From Haberlea rhodopensis (lineage: Eukaryota > Streptophyta > Magnoliopsida > Lamiales > Gesneriaceae): a DNA stretch of 64,000 nucleotides. Below the pieces are notes generated by a model. It made no database searches, had not been told where the DNA came from, and worked only from the letters and a program-made list of their open reading frames with translations. The position numbers and the translations under genes are program-made. Positions 21,901-34,287 of this stretch are shown piece after piece; position 1 is the stretch's first letter; each line of letters starts with the position of its first letter. The stretch covers positions 1 through 64,000 of the forward strand of contig CAJQUN010001296.1 of NCBI GenBank assembly GCA_907163345.1, read 5' to 3'.

Positions 21901-22860
21901 TGCTTGTTCAAATTTATGTTGATGATATTATTTTCAGCAGTACTAACTCAAAATTGTGCGAAAGATTTTCTAAAATTATGCAGGATCAATTTGAGATGAG
22001 CATGATGGGAGAATTATCATTTTTCTTAGGATTGCAAGTCAAGCAATCCAGTGAAGGAATTCTGATAAATCAGTCTAAATATACTAAAGAACTGCTGAAG
22101 ACATATGGAATGAGTACCAGCTCAGCTGCCGCCACACCAATGAGCTCATCCGCCAAACTCGACTTGGATACTTCAGGAATACCAGTCGAAGTTACAATGT
22201 ATCAAGGCATTATCGGATTTTTACTGTACTTGACAGCCAGCCGACCAGATATTATGTTTGCAGTCTGTATGTGCGCCCGGTTTCAAGCAAATCCCAAGCA
22301 GTCACACTTCACTGCTGTCAAAAGGATTCTCAAATATCCGAGGCACTGAGAATGTCGGCCTATGGTACCCAAGAGATTCAACGTTTAATCTTATCGGATA
22401 CTCAGATGCAGATTATGCTGGATGCAAAATTGACAGGAAGAGCACCAGTGGATATTGTCAATTTCTTGGTGATCGATTAATATCATGGGGTTGTAAGAAG
22501 CAGACATCCATAGCAACATCTACTGCAGAGGCAGAATATCTTGCTGCTGGAAGCTGGTGTGCTCAACTGCTCTGGATTCAGCAACAACTGAGTGATTATG
22601 GAATTGAATCCACTAGCACCCATATTTTGTGAAAATACGTCTGCAATAGCCATTACATACAACCCAGTTCTTCATACGCGAACCAAACATATTGACATCC
22701 GTCATCATTTTATCAGAGATCATGTTATGAAGAAAGAAATTCGGCTGTAGTATATTTCTACCGAACAACAGGCAGCAGACATTTTCACAAAACCCCTACC
22801 GGACGCTAAGTTTTCCTACTTTCGCAATATTCTTGGTTTAATTGAAATCGATCCTTGATT
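18933..22860 (+). pseudogene. SIRE-like copia Pol: protease, integrase, RT, RNase H, with many stops
   Basis: Domains are in copia order. A coiled-coil Gag-Pol linker occupies 18977-19621. The protease has a WFLDSGCSRHMTG motif near 19690. Integrase shows the zinc-binding region near 20080-20240 and DDE-type blocks at 20275-20610 (HMDLFGPIRV, RSDKGTEF). RT lies at about 21390-22250 with YVDDII near 21917. RNase H lies at about 22390-22630 (YSDADYAGC, RKSTSGYC), followed by ADIFTKPLP near 22780. Breaks include TAA at 19829, TAG at 20141, TGA at 20608 and TGA at 21459, plus phase changes near 18950, 20150, 20880 and 22350. Several TGA stops fit CGA-to-TGA decay. Confidence 0.85.
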
Positions 22861-23613
22861 ATTTTTATAAGGATATTGAATTCAGGGGGAATTTTCTCAG
22901 TTTAATTCGCATGAATTAAGGGGGAATTTCAGTTACAATTTTATCTTGGTTATTTAATGTGATGCCCCAAAATTAATTAATGGCAATCTGGACATTAATT
23001 ATGTTTATATGATGAATTATTGCGATGATTAAGTTATGTGTTGAAAATGAAGTGTTAACATGATTTAATTGTGTTGATTTTAATTATGAGGAAAGTATGG
23101 ATTTAATGAAGTTGGTTGCATTTTTGTAAAATGCTTTTAAAATACCATGTTGGGATGTTTTATACATCATGTTAATTTGGGGTACAATTTTTAATAACCC
23201 CACTATATTCCCCTTTTATTCCATTTCCCTTCACTTCTTTCCCCACCACTCTAAAATCCCCAATTCATTCCCAAAGCCCTAACCTCACCCCCATTTTCGA
23301 AATCCTTCAAAGGAGGAAGGAGGAAGCTCCACAAAACTTGTGTTTGTGTGATCTTTGTTAAGATTTGGAGTCTTCAAGAGGTATGAAACCCTTCCTTAAG
23401 TTTTTATGATGTTTGGTTTTGAAATGGTATGTTTTTGAAGTGTTTTAGGTGGGTTTGTTTTGGTGTATGTTGCAAGTTGTTGGGGTGTGATTTTTGAAGT
23501 GTTTTATGTGGGTTTTAGTGGGTTATGATGTTGTAGGAAAGTTTGGTTTTGTAAGGTATGAGGATGAGCTTGAAAAATGTACAAAAATGGCGAAAAATCG
23601 CGCACCAGCAGGT

Positions 23614-23764
23614 GGCGATCGATCGCCTGAAATGAGGCGATCGACCGCCGATGGCCAGTAGCCAATTTCACGTAGCAGACGATCGATCGCCTAAAATTAA
23701 GCGATCGATCGCCGCAAGGCAAAAGAGCGAGGCGGTCGATTGCCTCAAGTAGCGATCGATCGCC
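23614..23764. repeat. Paired-palindrome (dyad) array, three dyads
   Basis: Six 14-bp units: GGCGATCGATCGCC at 23614, then variants at 23636, 23678, 23700, 23731 and 23751. They group in pairs with spacers of 8, 8 and 6 bp. Dyad starts are 64 and 53 bp apart. Each pair can form a stem of about 14 bp. Confidence 0.85.
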
Positions 23765-23989
23765 ACTGTGTGAAACATGGAAAATGATGATTTTGTTGAA
23801 TTTTTGGCATTTGGCTATTGTTTAGCTTCTAATATCGATTTGTATGGTTGTGTGGAACCATCCCAGGTGCCAACAACATCGAGAAGATAGAGTTCTTCAA
23901 TTTCTCCACTTTTGGAATTAAGGTACGTAAGGAGCGTACGGGCATCGGACGGTAACATACTCCTAACTATGACTATGCATTGATTGCAT

Positions 23990-25040
23990 AAGTATTTATG
24001 ATGACTATGATGATGATTGTGATAAGTAAGTTTATGATGATGATGTTTATGATGATGATTGTGATAAATAAGTTTAAGATGATGATGTTTGTGAAGATGA
24101 TATGATAAGAAGTTTATGATGATTATGTTTATGATGATGATTGTGATAAATAATTTTAAGATGATGATGTTTGTGAAGATGATATGATAAGTAAGTTATG
24201 ATGATGATGTTTATGATGATGATTGTGATAAATAAGTTTAAGATGATGATGTTTGTGAAGATGATATGATAAGTAAGTTTATAATAATGTTATACGATGT
24301 TTATAAAAGGGTAAGATGCCCATATGGTAAGATGCTATACAATGTTATTATGTGGTAAGATGCCACGGGGTAAGATGCCCATATGGTAAGAGGCCATACG
24401 ATGTTATTATGTGGTAAGATGCCACGGGGTAAGATGCCCATATGGTAAGAGGCCATACGATGTTATTATGTGGTAAGATGCCACGGGGTAAGATGCCCAT
24501 ATGGTAAGATGCCATACAATGTTATTATGTGGTAAGATGCCACGGGGTAAGATGTCCATATGGTAAGATGCCATACAATTTTATTATGTGGTAAGATGCC
24601 ACGGGGTAAGATGCCCATATGGTAAGAGGCCATACGATGTTATTGTGTGGTAAGATGCCACGGGGTAAGATGCCCATATGCATGAAGGTAAATCAGGGTC
24701 AACAAAAAGAAGTTAACGAATAATCAGCAAGTTTACTTAACCAAGACTTCGTACATTTACTGTTACATTTTGTTATGATGCTTATATGATGATGATGTTA
24801 TAAGATGATGATGTTATAAGATGATGATGTTATAAAATGATGATACTATAAGATGATGATACTATAAGATGATGATGCTTATATGATGATGATGTTATGA
24901 GATGATGATATTATAAGACGATGATGCTATAAGATGATGATGCTTATATGATGATGATGTTATAAGATGATGATATTTATAAGATGATAATGCTTATATG
25001 ATGATGATGTTATAAGATGATGATATTTATAAGACGACGA
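23990..25040. repeat. GATGAT-rich arrays flanking a 59-bp tandem array in the LTR
   Basis: 23990-24290 and 24776-25040 are built of GATGATGTT/TTATAAGATGATGATG words. Between them, about 24304-24680, a 59-bp unit containing GGTAAGATGCCACGGGG recurs about six times (at 24361, 24420, 24479, 24538, 24597 and 24656). Confidence 0.85.
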
Positions 25041-25739
25041 TTTTAATCATTCATGTCAAAAATTAATGATTATATGCATGGCTATGAAACAGGGACAACC
25101 CAAGAGGGTTAATGCAATTAACCAGGAAGTATATGTTACCAATTATTTTCATGCATTTATTTATATGCCATTGCCTTATGATGTTAAGTAACGATGTACA
25201 TGCTCATGATGGGTTGTTCCTGTAGGTACACTTTTGGACTGAAGGGCTAGGGGTCGGGTTGAGGCAGTGAGCTAAAAGGAGCATGAAAGAAGATAGGATA
25301 CAGGACTTTTGGATAGTCTCTACTCTAGGAACAGTATAATTCTATCGCTTAAACATTCATTATTGAGAATGTAATTAGTTAAGTTTTGAAATTTCATTAT
25401 TGGCCTGTAATCTTATTAGCTCAAAACTACAACCGGAACCCCAAGACGTTATTAATGCATGTTTAGTCCATTATATGTGTTTAAGATGATGTTAAGGTAG
25501 GCAGACCTTACAGTAGTGGTATCAGAGCAGTGGTTAGATAACCCGGGAATGAGTGAAGGGTAGCCTTAGCAATAAGTTGGCTAGGTGCTTACTTTTAAAC
25601 ATGTTTTATGCATATGTTGCATATGAAGTATATGATGTTATACTAACATGTTTTATTTCTCTAACGATGTATTATATGAACTGCTTTTGGGTATTGTTGT
25701 TAACCCTTGTGTTGCAGCATAACAGCAAATGCTGAAGTA

Positions 25740-28700
25740 AGTGATGCGATTTCATATGCACTTCTCCGTCGCCCACTCCTCTTGTAGTCTCGACCCCCGC
25801 TGGAAGAAGTTTGATTACCAATCAGATTGTTTATGACGGCCTCATTTATTTTGAGGGTAACGAGCTGAGGACAGACTTGATTGTTCTGGGAATGTCAGTT
25901 TGCAGGCATTGATGTTCTGAACAGGTATCAGGCAGTTGTGAACTGCAGGCAGAGGACTGTCCGATTCAGATCTGATATGGGAGTCCAGTTGACATTCTTT
26001 GGGGATGGTTCCCGTTCAAGGATTTCGTTGATATCTGCTGTCAAGATGGCATAGTTATTGGAATGAGACCATAAAGGATATCTCACCTATGCTGTTGATA
26101 TTACTGAGAAGAGGGAAGGATTAAAAGTTAAGGATGTGCCCGTAGTGGCGGAGTATCCTGATGTCCTTCCGGAAGAGATTCCCGGATTTCCCCACCGATG
26201 AGAGAGGTCGAGTTTGGGATTGAGTTACTACCGGGGACGTCTGCCATTTCTCGTGCCCGCATAGGATGGCACCAGCGGAGCTAAGAGAGTTAAAGGTTCA
26301 GTTGCAGAAGCTCCTTGACAAGGGCTATATACACCCTAGCATACCGCCCTGGGGTACACCAGTCCTATTTGTCAAAAAGAAAGATGGTTCGAGCGGCTGC
26401 GCATCGATTGCAGACAACTGAACAAAGCCATAGTGAAGAATAAGTATCCACTTCCGGGGATTGATGATTTGTTTGATCAGCTGCAGAGTACGAGGCTCTA
26501 CAGTAAGATCTATCTGAGATCGGGGTATCATCAGATTCGAGTTCGAGAGGATGATGTACAGAAGACAGCTTCCAGGACTAGATATGGGCACTACGGATTC
26601 TTAGTCATGCCTTTTTGGGGTGACGAATGCCCTAGCTGTTTTATGAGCCTGATGAACAGAGTGCCCCAACCATGTTTGGATCAGTTCGTCATAGTTTTCA
26701 TTGACGATGTGCTTATTTACTCTCGAACTGAAGAGGAACATGTAAAGCACTTGAGAACAGTACTCCAGATCCTTAGGGATTGCCAGACCCCTGACATAGC
26801 TGACTCATAAAGGAGTGCCGTTCTATTGGTCCGAAGCTTGTGAGGAAAGCTTCCAAGAATTGAAGCGTCGTTTGACTACGACACCTATATTGGTGATTTC
26901 TTCTGAGAATAAGAGGTTTGCCTTGTACACGAATGCATCACTGCAGGGTTTGGACTGTGTGTTGATGCAAGATAAGCATGTGTTGGCTTATGCATCGAGG
27001 CGGTTGAAACCACATGAGGCTAGGTACCCAGTCCACGATTTGGAGCTGGCAGCCATTATATTTGCCTTGAAAATTTGGAGGCATTACTTGCATGGTACGT
27101 CGGTTACCATCTACACGGACCCAAGAGCCTGAAGTTCCTATTCACTCAGACTGAACTGAATATGCGTCAAAGAAGATGGATGGATTTGCTCAAGGATTAT
27201 GACTGTGAGATTGAGTACCATCCTGGTAAAGCAAATTTGATAGCAGACGCCTTAAGTCGGAAGGCGAAGAGTACTGCTGAAGACGCTATGTGTTTATCAG
27301 CTATGATGACCTCTTGTTTCCATTTGGGCTATGATTTTGATGTGGACACATCGCCGGTGCGAGTGTCGACCTTATTGGCTGAGCCGGACATATTTGAGGC
27401 TATTAGGAAAGCCCAGAGGTCAGATGATGAGGTTCAGAGGTGGTCGTTTTTAGTACTTCGAGGTCAGCCATCAAAGTTTAGAGTGGCTGAGGATGATTCC
27501 TTAAGACTCGACAACCGCTGGATGGTCCCAAATACGCCGGAGTTGCGTAAAGGAATATTGGAACAGGCTCATAGTAGTCGGTTCAGTATCCACCTAGGAG
27601 GAAGGAAAATGTATAGGGACCTAAGTGGTCAATTCTGGTGGAGACGCATGAAGCGTGATGTGATCACTTTTGTTAAAAGATGTTTGATCTGCCAACAGGT
27701 AAAGGCAGGAAGGCAGAGGCCTGGTGGCGAGCTGAAGAGCTTGAAGGTACCTAAGTGGAAGTGGAGGCATATCACTATGGACTTTGTGACCCACTTGCCA
27801 AGGACGGCCTCTGATTTGATGCGATCTGGGTGATCGTGGATAGGCTAACGAAGGTAGCTCACTTCATCCCCTACTGTATGACTTTCACGTATCTAAAGAT
27901 GGCCCAATCATATGTGTGGGATGTGGTGAGGTTGTATGAGGTTCCAGTCTCGATTGTGTCTGACAGAGACCCAAGGGCTGACAGAGACCCAAGGTTTACT
28001 TCTCATTTCTGGGAGGGTCTCCAGACAGCTTTGGGCACCGAGGTGAGACTGAGTACAACTTATCACCCTCAGACAGACGGCCAAACGGAGCGTACAGATG
28101 CTCTAAGACATGTTGAAGGCATGTGTTTTGGAGTTTGATACTCCGTGGCAGGATGCAGTGCCATTGGTGGAGTTCTCCTATAATGACAGCTATCAGGCGA
28201 GCATTCAAATGGCTCCTTTTGAAGCTCTTTACGGACGACGATGTAGGTCACCGCTGTATTGGGAGGACTTGACTAACAAAGCGGTCGGAGGAACGGATAT
28301 GATTAAGGATATGTAAGACAAGATTAAGTTGATACGCCAAAAGATGAAGGCGGCCCAGGATAGGCAAGCAGCCTATGCCAATAAGCGACGGTGACCGCTA
28401 GAATTCCAAGTGGGAGAGAAGGTCTCCTTGAGAATCTCACCCTTCAGGGGTGTAGTTCATTTTGGTATGCGGGGGAAGTTATCCCCGAGGTTTGTTGGGC
28501 CATATGAAGTATTGCAGCGTATCGGTACTTTGGCCTACCATTTGGCTCTACCGCCGTCTCTATCTGGTATTCATGATGTTTTCCACGTTTCTATGCTACA
28601 GAAGTATGAGCCAGACCCGTCGCATGTTTTACAGCCTACTGAAGTGCAGTTGGATTCGTATGTATCCTACGTTGAACGACCGGTCAGAATTCTGGATCGT

Positions 28701-28835
28701 GAGGATCGCAGATTACGAAGCAAGATTATACCAATGGTCAAAGTTCAGTGGGATCGTCGGGGTGTCGAGGAGGCCGCGTGGGAGACGGAGTGGCATATAG
28801 TACAGCACTACCCAGAACTATTCTCTGGTATGTGA
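25740..28835 (+). pseudogene. Tekay/Del-type Pol remnant: protease end, RT, RNase H, integrase, chromodomain-like tail
   Basis: Gag and most of the protease are gone; 25860-26060 keeps only the protease C-terminal side. RT is at about 26270-26790 in shifting phases, with FIDDVLIYS near 26697. RNase H is at 26815-27240, where the usual TDAS reads TNAS, a missing catalytic aspartate. Integrase is at about 27560-28320 (zinc-binding CLICQQVK region, VDRLTKVAHFIP, YHPQTDGQTER). The GPYEVLQRIG module and a chromodomain-like end (VKVQWDRRGVEEAAWE) lie at 28410-28835. A 15-bp tandem duplication at about 27961-27990 repeats DRDPR. Inactive. Confidence 0.85.
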
Positions 28836-28905
28836 TTTATATTTAGTTTCTTTTGGGGTAAGTGCATGCGATTTCGAGGACGAAATCTTATAAGTAGGGG
28901 AGTAT

Positions 28906-29518
28906 TGTGATGCCCCGAAATTAATTAATGGCAATCTGGACATTAATTATGTTTATATGATGATTTATTGCGATGATTAAGTTATGTGTGGAAAATGAAG
29001 TGTTAACATGATTTAATTGTGTTGATTTTAATTATGAGGAAAGTATGGATTTAATGAAGTTGGTTGCATTTTTGTAAAATGCTTTTAAAATACCATGTTG
29101 GGATGTTTTATACATCATGTTAATTTGGGGTACAATTTTTAATAACCCCACTATATTCCCCTTTTATTCCATTTCCCTTCACTTCTTTCCCCACCACTCT
29201 AAAATCCCCAATTCATTCCCAAAGCCCTAACCTCACCCCCATTTTCGAAATCCTTCAAAGGAGGAAGGAGGAAGCTCCACAAAACTTGTGTTTGTGTGAT
29301 CTTTGTTAAGATTTGGAGTCTTCAAGAGGTATGGAACCCTTCCTTAAGTTTTTATGATGTTTGGTTTTGAAATGGGATGTTTTTGAAGTGTTTTAGGTGG
29401 GTTTGTTTTGGGTGTATGTTGCAAGTTGTTGGGGTGTGATTTTTGAAGTGTTTTATGTGGGTTTTAGTGGGTTATGATGTTGTTGATGTTGTAGGAAAGT
29501 TTGGTTTTGTAAGGTATG
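28906..29518 (+). repeat. Truncated 3' LTR of the Tekay/Del-type element
   Basis: Colinear with 22958-23560, with a small local duplication near 29480. It stops abruptly at 29518, where copia RT sequence of the opposite strand begins. Confidence 0.85.
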
Positions 29519-30356
29519 GAATCTTACTCATGCGTTGTCTCTCATCTTGTGTTGAAGGACACTGATCCTTCGAGAGATATATTCCATGTGTCATAGGCAC
29601 GAATCCTTTCTTTGATTCTTGCATGCTAAACCGTTTTAGCACTTTATCTATGTATGTACTTTGACTTAGGCCAAGTAATCTTCTTGATTTATTTCTATAG
29701 ATTTTGATACCTAACACGTAGGTGGCTTCACCCAAGTCTTTCATAGAAAAATAATTCCCTAGCCAAATCTTTACAGATTGCAAGGCAGGGATATCATTTC
29801 CAATGAGAAGTATGTCATCTACATACAACACTAGAAAGATAATTATGCTCCCACTGACCTTCTTGTAGACACAAGGTTCATCTACGTTCTTGATAAAACC
29901 AAACTCTTTGATTGCATCATCAAAATGAAGATTCCAACTCCGAGAAGCTTGCTTTAATCCATAAATAGATCGTTGTAGCTTGTATATTTTTCCAGCATCC
30001 TTTGGATCGACAAAACCCTCGGGTTGTGTCATGTACACATCCTCAAGTAAATTTCCATTAAGGAAAGCTGTTTTAACATCCATCTGCCAGATTTCATAAT
30101 CATGAAATGCAGCTATTGCAAGTAAGATCCTTATGGATTTAACCATGGCAACTGGGGAAAAAGTTTCATCATAGTCAATACCATGAATTTGTTTGAAACC
30201 TTTAGCAACCAGTCGTCCTTTAAAGGTTTGTACCTTACCATCCATATCGGTCTTTTTCTTGAAAATCCATTTGCACCCTATGGGTCTTACCCCTTCAGGT
30301 GGGTCAACCAAAGCCCATACTTGGTTTACATACATGGATTCCATCTCAGATTTCAT
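29519..30356 (-). pseudogene. Copia (minus element) reverse transcriptase, C-terminally truncated
   Basis: The open minus-strand frame carries the copia RT: the WALVDPPEGVRPIGCKW start, the FSPVAMVKSIRILLA block, the FLNGNLLEDVYMTQPEGF block and the catalytic YVDD at 29826-29815. The following RVT-associated YVLGIKIYRN region is present, but the frame ends at the rearrangement at 29518/29519, so RNase H is lost. The frame continues by chance into the gypsy LTR as far as 29472. Confidence 0.85.
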
Positions 30357-32009
30357 GGCCTCTTCCCATTTCTCAGAATCAGGGCCATTATAGCTTCTTG
30401 ATAGGATGACGGCTCATCCTCATCAATGAGTAGTAAGTCACCTTGTTGAGTCACAAGAAATCCATATCTCTGTGGCTCCCGGTGTACTCTTACAGACCTA
30501 CGCTGGGCTTGTGTCTCTTGAGCAGGCATTTCATCCACAACAACTTGTGGTGACTGCTCTGTTTCCATCTCAATATCATGTTCAATGTTTTCTTGTGGTT
30601 GTACTTCACTAAGTTCTATTTGTCTCCCACTGGTTCTTCTAGAAATAAATTCTCTTTCAAGAAAGACACCTGTTCGAGCAACAACTACTTTGTTCTCGAT
30701 GGGATAATAGAAATAGTATCCTTTCGTTTCCTTAGGATGCCCCACAAATAAACATTTATCAGATTTGGGTCCAAGTTTATTGGAGGCGCGACGTCTCACG
30801 TAAGCCTCACAACCCCAAATCTTCATAAAAGACATAGTAGACGCTTCTTAGTCAATATCTCATATGGTGTGTTTTCAACTGATTTAGATGGAACACGATT
30901 CAGTATAATATTGTTGTTTCTAAAGCATGTCCCCAAAAGGAAATCGGAAGATCTGCATGACTCATCATAGATCGAACCATGTCCAACAAAGTTCGATTCC
31001 TCCTTTCAGATACGCCATTCCATTGGGAGTATATGGAGGTGTGAGTTGTGGGACTATCGCACACTCCTTTAGATAGTCATGAAACTCTTGGTTTAAGTAT
31101 TCACCTCCTCGATCTGATCGAACGATTTTGATACTTTTGCCAAGCTGGTTTTGTACTTCATTCTTGAAATCCTTGAACTTTTCAAAGGTTTCATGTTTGT
31201 GTTTCATCAGGTACACATACCCATATCTACTGAAGTCATCAGTAAATATAACGAAGTATTGAAAACCACCTCTAGCTTGTGTGCTTATTGGGCCACATAC
31301 ATCACTATGTATGAGACTCAATAAATCACTTGCCCTTTCAACATGTCCCTTGAAAGGGGCTTTAGTTATCTTGCCCATTAAACAAGATTCACATGTTTCA
31401 TATGATTCAAAATCAAATGAATCTAAAGCTCCATCCTTATGAAGTTTTGATATGCGATTCTCGTTTATATGGCCCAATCGACAATGCAGAGATAAGTTGG
31501 ATTAGAATCAGTATTCTTAATACTTTTAGTATTTATGTTATAGACAGGCATATCAAGATTTAAAACATAAAGACCATTAATTAATTGTGCACTAGCATAA
31601 AACATCTCATTCAAATAAATGGAGCAACATTTGTCCTTTATAATAAATGAAAAACCAATCTTGTCCAAACAAGAAATTGAAATAATGTTTCTAGTAATCG
31701 ATGGCACAAATAACAGTCTTTTAAATCTAATATTAAACCAGAAGGAAAAGTTAATGAATAATCTCCAATAGCTAATGCAACAACTCTTGCTCCATTTCCC
31801 ACTCGGAGGTTAACTTCGCCTTTAGCCAAAACTCTACTCCTTTTGAGATCATGCACATTAACACAAATGTGAGAACCACATCCAGTATCTAATACCCATG
31901 ATGGAGAAGTAGATAAATTGACTTCTATAACAAAAATACCTAAAGTAGAAGTCACACTTCCCTTCGTCTTCTTAAGATCTTCAGGTATAACTTGCAGTTT
32001 CTCTTCCAA
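30357..32009 (-). pseudogene. Copia (minus element) protease and integrase, several frame breaks
   Basis: The protease motif LDTGCGSH lies near 31880-31900. The integrase has its HHCC region at about 31370-31470 (YETCESCLMGK), the catalytic core at 30965-31360 (HSDVCGPIST, FTDDFSRYGY, RSDRGGEY) and the C-terminal IWGCEAYVRR-KCLFVGHP region at 30353-30835. Phase changes near 31710, 31470 and 30960-30840 break the polyprotein. The product would cut the polyprotein and insert element cDNA. Confidence 0.8.
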
Positions 32010-32790
32010 TGTCCGGTCTCACCGCAATGGAAGCGGTTTCCTTCCTTAGCCACTCCTCCCTTTGGCTTAAGTGCAGTAGCATGAGGCTTAGGTTTGACAA
32101 AGACTTTCTTGTTCCTTTTAATGCCTTTTGCTTTAGCCTTTCCCTTGCCCTTATTCACAATAAGTACGTTTGTGGGCTTAGACTTCTTTGAGTTTGCTTC
32201 GTAAGTTCTCAACATACCAAGCAACTGTGGTAGAGTCTTCTCAATTTCAATCATATTGTAATTCAGAACAAATTGACTGTAGCTATCAGGCAACGATTGC
32301 AAGATCACGTCTGTGGCCAACTCTTGGTCCAACGGAAAACCTAGTTTCTCAAGATTCTCTATGTATCCAATCATCTTGAGTACATGAGATCCAACAAGGG
32401 TTCCTTCTACCATTCTGCACTGAAATAACGCTTTAGAGACGTCATACCTATTGTTGTTGGTAAAGTTGCTTCAGATGTTCAATCATATTGAACGCATCCA
32501 TTTCCTCATGTTGCTTCTGAAGCTCAGAGTTCATGGTTGCTAGCATTAAACAACCAACATCAAGTGCGTCATTTTGATGCTTCTTGTAAGCATCCTTATC
32601 GGCCCTCGCGGCCGTAACGGGAGGTTCCTCAGCAGGTAAGGGTTCCTCAAGGACATATTGCTTTTTCTCTTGTTTGAGGACAATCCTCAGATTCCTATAC
32701 CAGTCTAGGAAATTTGTCCCATTTAATTTGTCATTCTCAAGGACCGATCGTAAATATGCAAAATGAGTTTATAATTTTAATCATTTAATA
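31952..32790 (-). pseudogene. Copia (minus element) Gag, broken once
   Basis: The N-terminal part (about 32790-32440) shows the copia Gag start (NGTNFLDWYRNLRI, LMLATMNSELQ) but ends in a stop near 32444. The C-terminal part (32413-31952) continues with the LPDSYSQFVLNYNM segment, a Lys-rich linker and a CCHC-type knuckle HCGETGHWKRNC that has lost its first cysteine. Confidence 0.8.
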
Positions 32791-34287
32791 AGCTCTTATA
32801 TTAAATGATACTCCCACTATTTAGTTAAAAACATCAACCCTCAAAACTATTAGTGGGCCAAGATCCATATTTCACATAACCTTGAGTTAGCTTTGGCTAA
32901 TCACCCAATACTCGGTTATTTAGGTAGACAACGCTTTGTCAATTACATCACATGTAACTCTTTGATGGTTGGCGAACAACACTTTGCTCTAATTCATCTA
33001 ATGAATTATTTCCCCACCCCATGCCTCTAGGTTCCCAATCCTATTAAGATAACGCTAGTTAAGTCGAACCCAATTTAAAATAACACGTATATCACTTTTA
33101 TCCTATCGCGCCTTACTAAGATTGTCACGGTGCTTTGCTTTGGCAAACCCACACATGTTCAATCGAAGTCTTGACGAGTATTTTAATTGGAAGGCATCTT
33201 GATTGACTTAATATTATTAAAGGGATTTAAAGATCTCGTGATATTATTAATATTGAAAATATGTCTGATACATATACATATATACATATCTACATATATG
33301 TATATCAAGCATCAATATTAAATAAAACGATAAACATGCATAACATACATCAACATAAAATAAACGTGGCACGGTTATAGCCCCAAATGATTTTCTCAAG
33401 CCAATGAGAAAATCTAAAAAGGTCAACCTAAGGGTAACTTCTCCAAGCACCTCATTGGTTCTTTTGTGAATGGCCTCCTCGTCCCGGCACCATGGTCCAT
33501 CTTCATTGATCTCCATCAATAAAATTCTAACTAAACTATATAACAATTACATGATATAGAGAATTCCTCGAGTTACATTTGAGGGGGAGCATAGGGGAGG
33601 GAATACATTCAGAAAAATAGAGAAGGCACGACACGCAGGCCGTATTTAAAATTACAAGTATTCACAAAATTCCTATCAAATAGGTCATAGGGCTATAACC
33701 ATGCACCATGCTCAAATAACACATAAAACATGCTACCACAATTAATGAATTAAATTCTAAACATTTTAAAATTTAATTCTATGTACAAAAACTGTAAAAT
33801 AAAAATTGGAAAACTTATTGTACGCTCGGGGCATCATATGCCTCGAACACCCGCCCGTGCACGTTGGTTGCCCACCCATGCACGTCGATCGCCCTTCAAG
33901 CCAAAACCGGTCGCCCTTCACAAGCCAAATCGGTCGCCCTTCATAAGCCCCCGGTCACCCTTCACAAGCCAACGGTCGCCCTTCACAACGCCAAACCGGT
34001 CGCCCTTCACAAGAGGCTCGGCCGCGCGCCTTGAAGATGAAGGGGTGGCTCGGTCGCGCGCCCTTGTGGCTATGCGGTCGCCCGCCTCAATCGCTCGGTC
34101 GCGCACACGCATGTATCTTATACATATAATTCGTCAATTATATCATATATAATTTTTACGATAATTTTTGCAAACTTGATTATAACATATCATATATGTT
34201 GTTCTTACAGTTTTAATTAGCATGCACAAATGACTCAAAACATGATTAAAAAATTAATCATATAGCCCCGATATGAGCTTCGTACAC
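32791..34287 (-). other. 5' untranslated region of the minus-strand copia element
   Basis: Lies between Gag and the primer site. No gene is supported; the frames at 33247-33546 and 33781-34152 come from AT-rich and repeat sequence. A TATACATATA-rich tract lies at 33265-33305. Confidence 0.6.
33877..34115. repeat. CGGTCGCCC minisatellite, 21-32 bp spacing
   Basis: About ten copies of CGGTCGCCC or close variants, mostly followed by TTCACAAGCCAA, become CGGTCGCGCGCC-like at the right. It lies in the copia 5' UTR and is strikingly GC-rich against its AT-rich surroundings. Confidence 0.8.

Larger units (their letters stand above)
16504..22957 (+). mobile_element. SIRE-like Ty1/copia element, lacking its 3' LTR
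   Basis: 5' LTR 16504-17627 with perfect TGTTAGG/CCTAACA ends, tRNA-Met primer site 17630-17641, gag, decayed pol, and polypurine tract AAGGGGGAAT at 22918-22927. The next element starts at 22958. The 3' LTR should follow but is absent. Clade assignment (SIRE/Maximus-like) rests on the gag start, long linker and paired purine tracts and is tentative. Confidence 0.85.
22958..25512 (+). repeat. 5' LTR of the Tekay/Del-type element (2555 bp)
   Basis: It begins TGTGATGCCCC and ends GACCTTACA, directly before GTAGTGGTATCAGAGC. It contains a palindrome-dyad array, GATGAT-rich arrays and a 59-bp tandem array. Confidence 0.85.
22958..29518 (+). mobile_element. Tekay/Del-type Ty3/gypsy chromovirus, gag-deleted, 3' LTR truncated
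   Basis: 5' LTR 22958-25512, primer site 25517-25528 (TGGTATCAGAGC), decayed pol, polypurine region ending AGTAGGGGAGTAT, and 3' LTR from 28906. Domain order RT-RNase H-integrase-chromodomain-like tail identifies Ty3/gypsy. The TTCGAGGACGAAAT motif before the 3' LTR is usual in Tekay/Del elements. The 3' LTR stops at 29518. Confidence 0.85.

Noticed and set aside
23614..23764. CRISPR array or bacterial repeat
   Set aside because: The spacers are only 6-8 bp within pairs and the repeats are palindromic units inside a plant LTR; there are no cas genes.
29472..29518. Extra C-terminal residues of the copia RT frame
   Set aside because: They are chance read-through into the gypsy LTR beyond the rearrangement.
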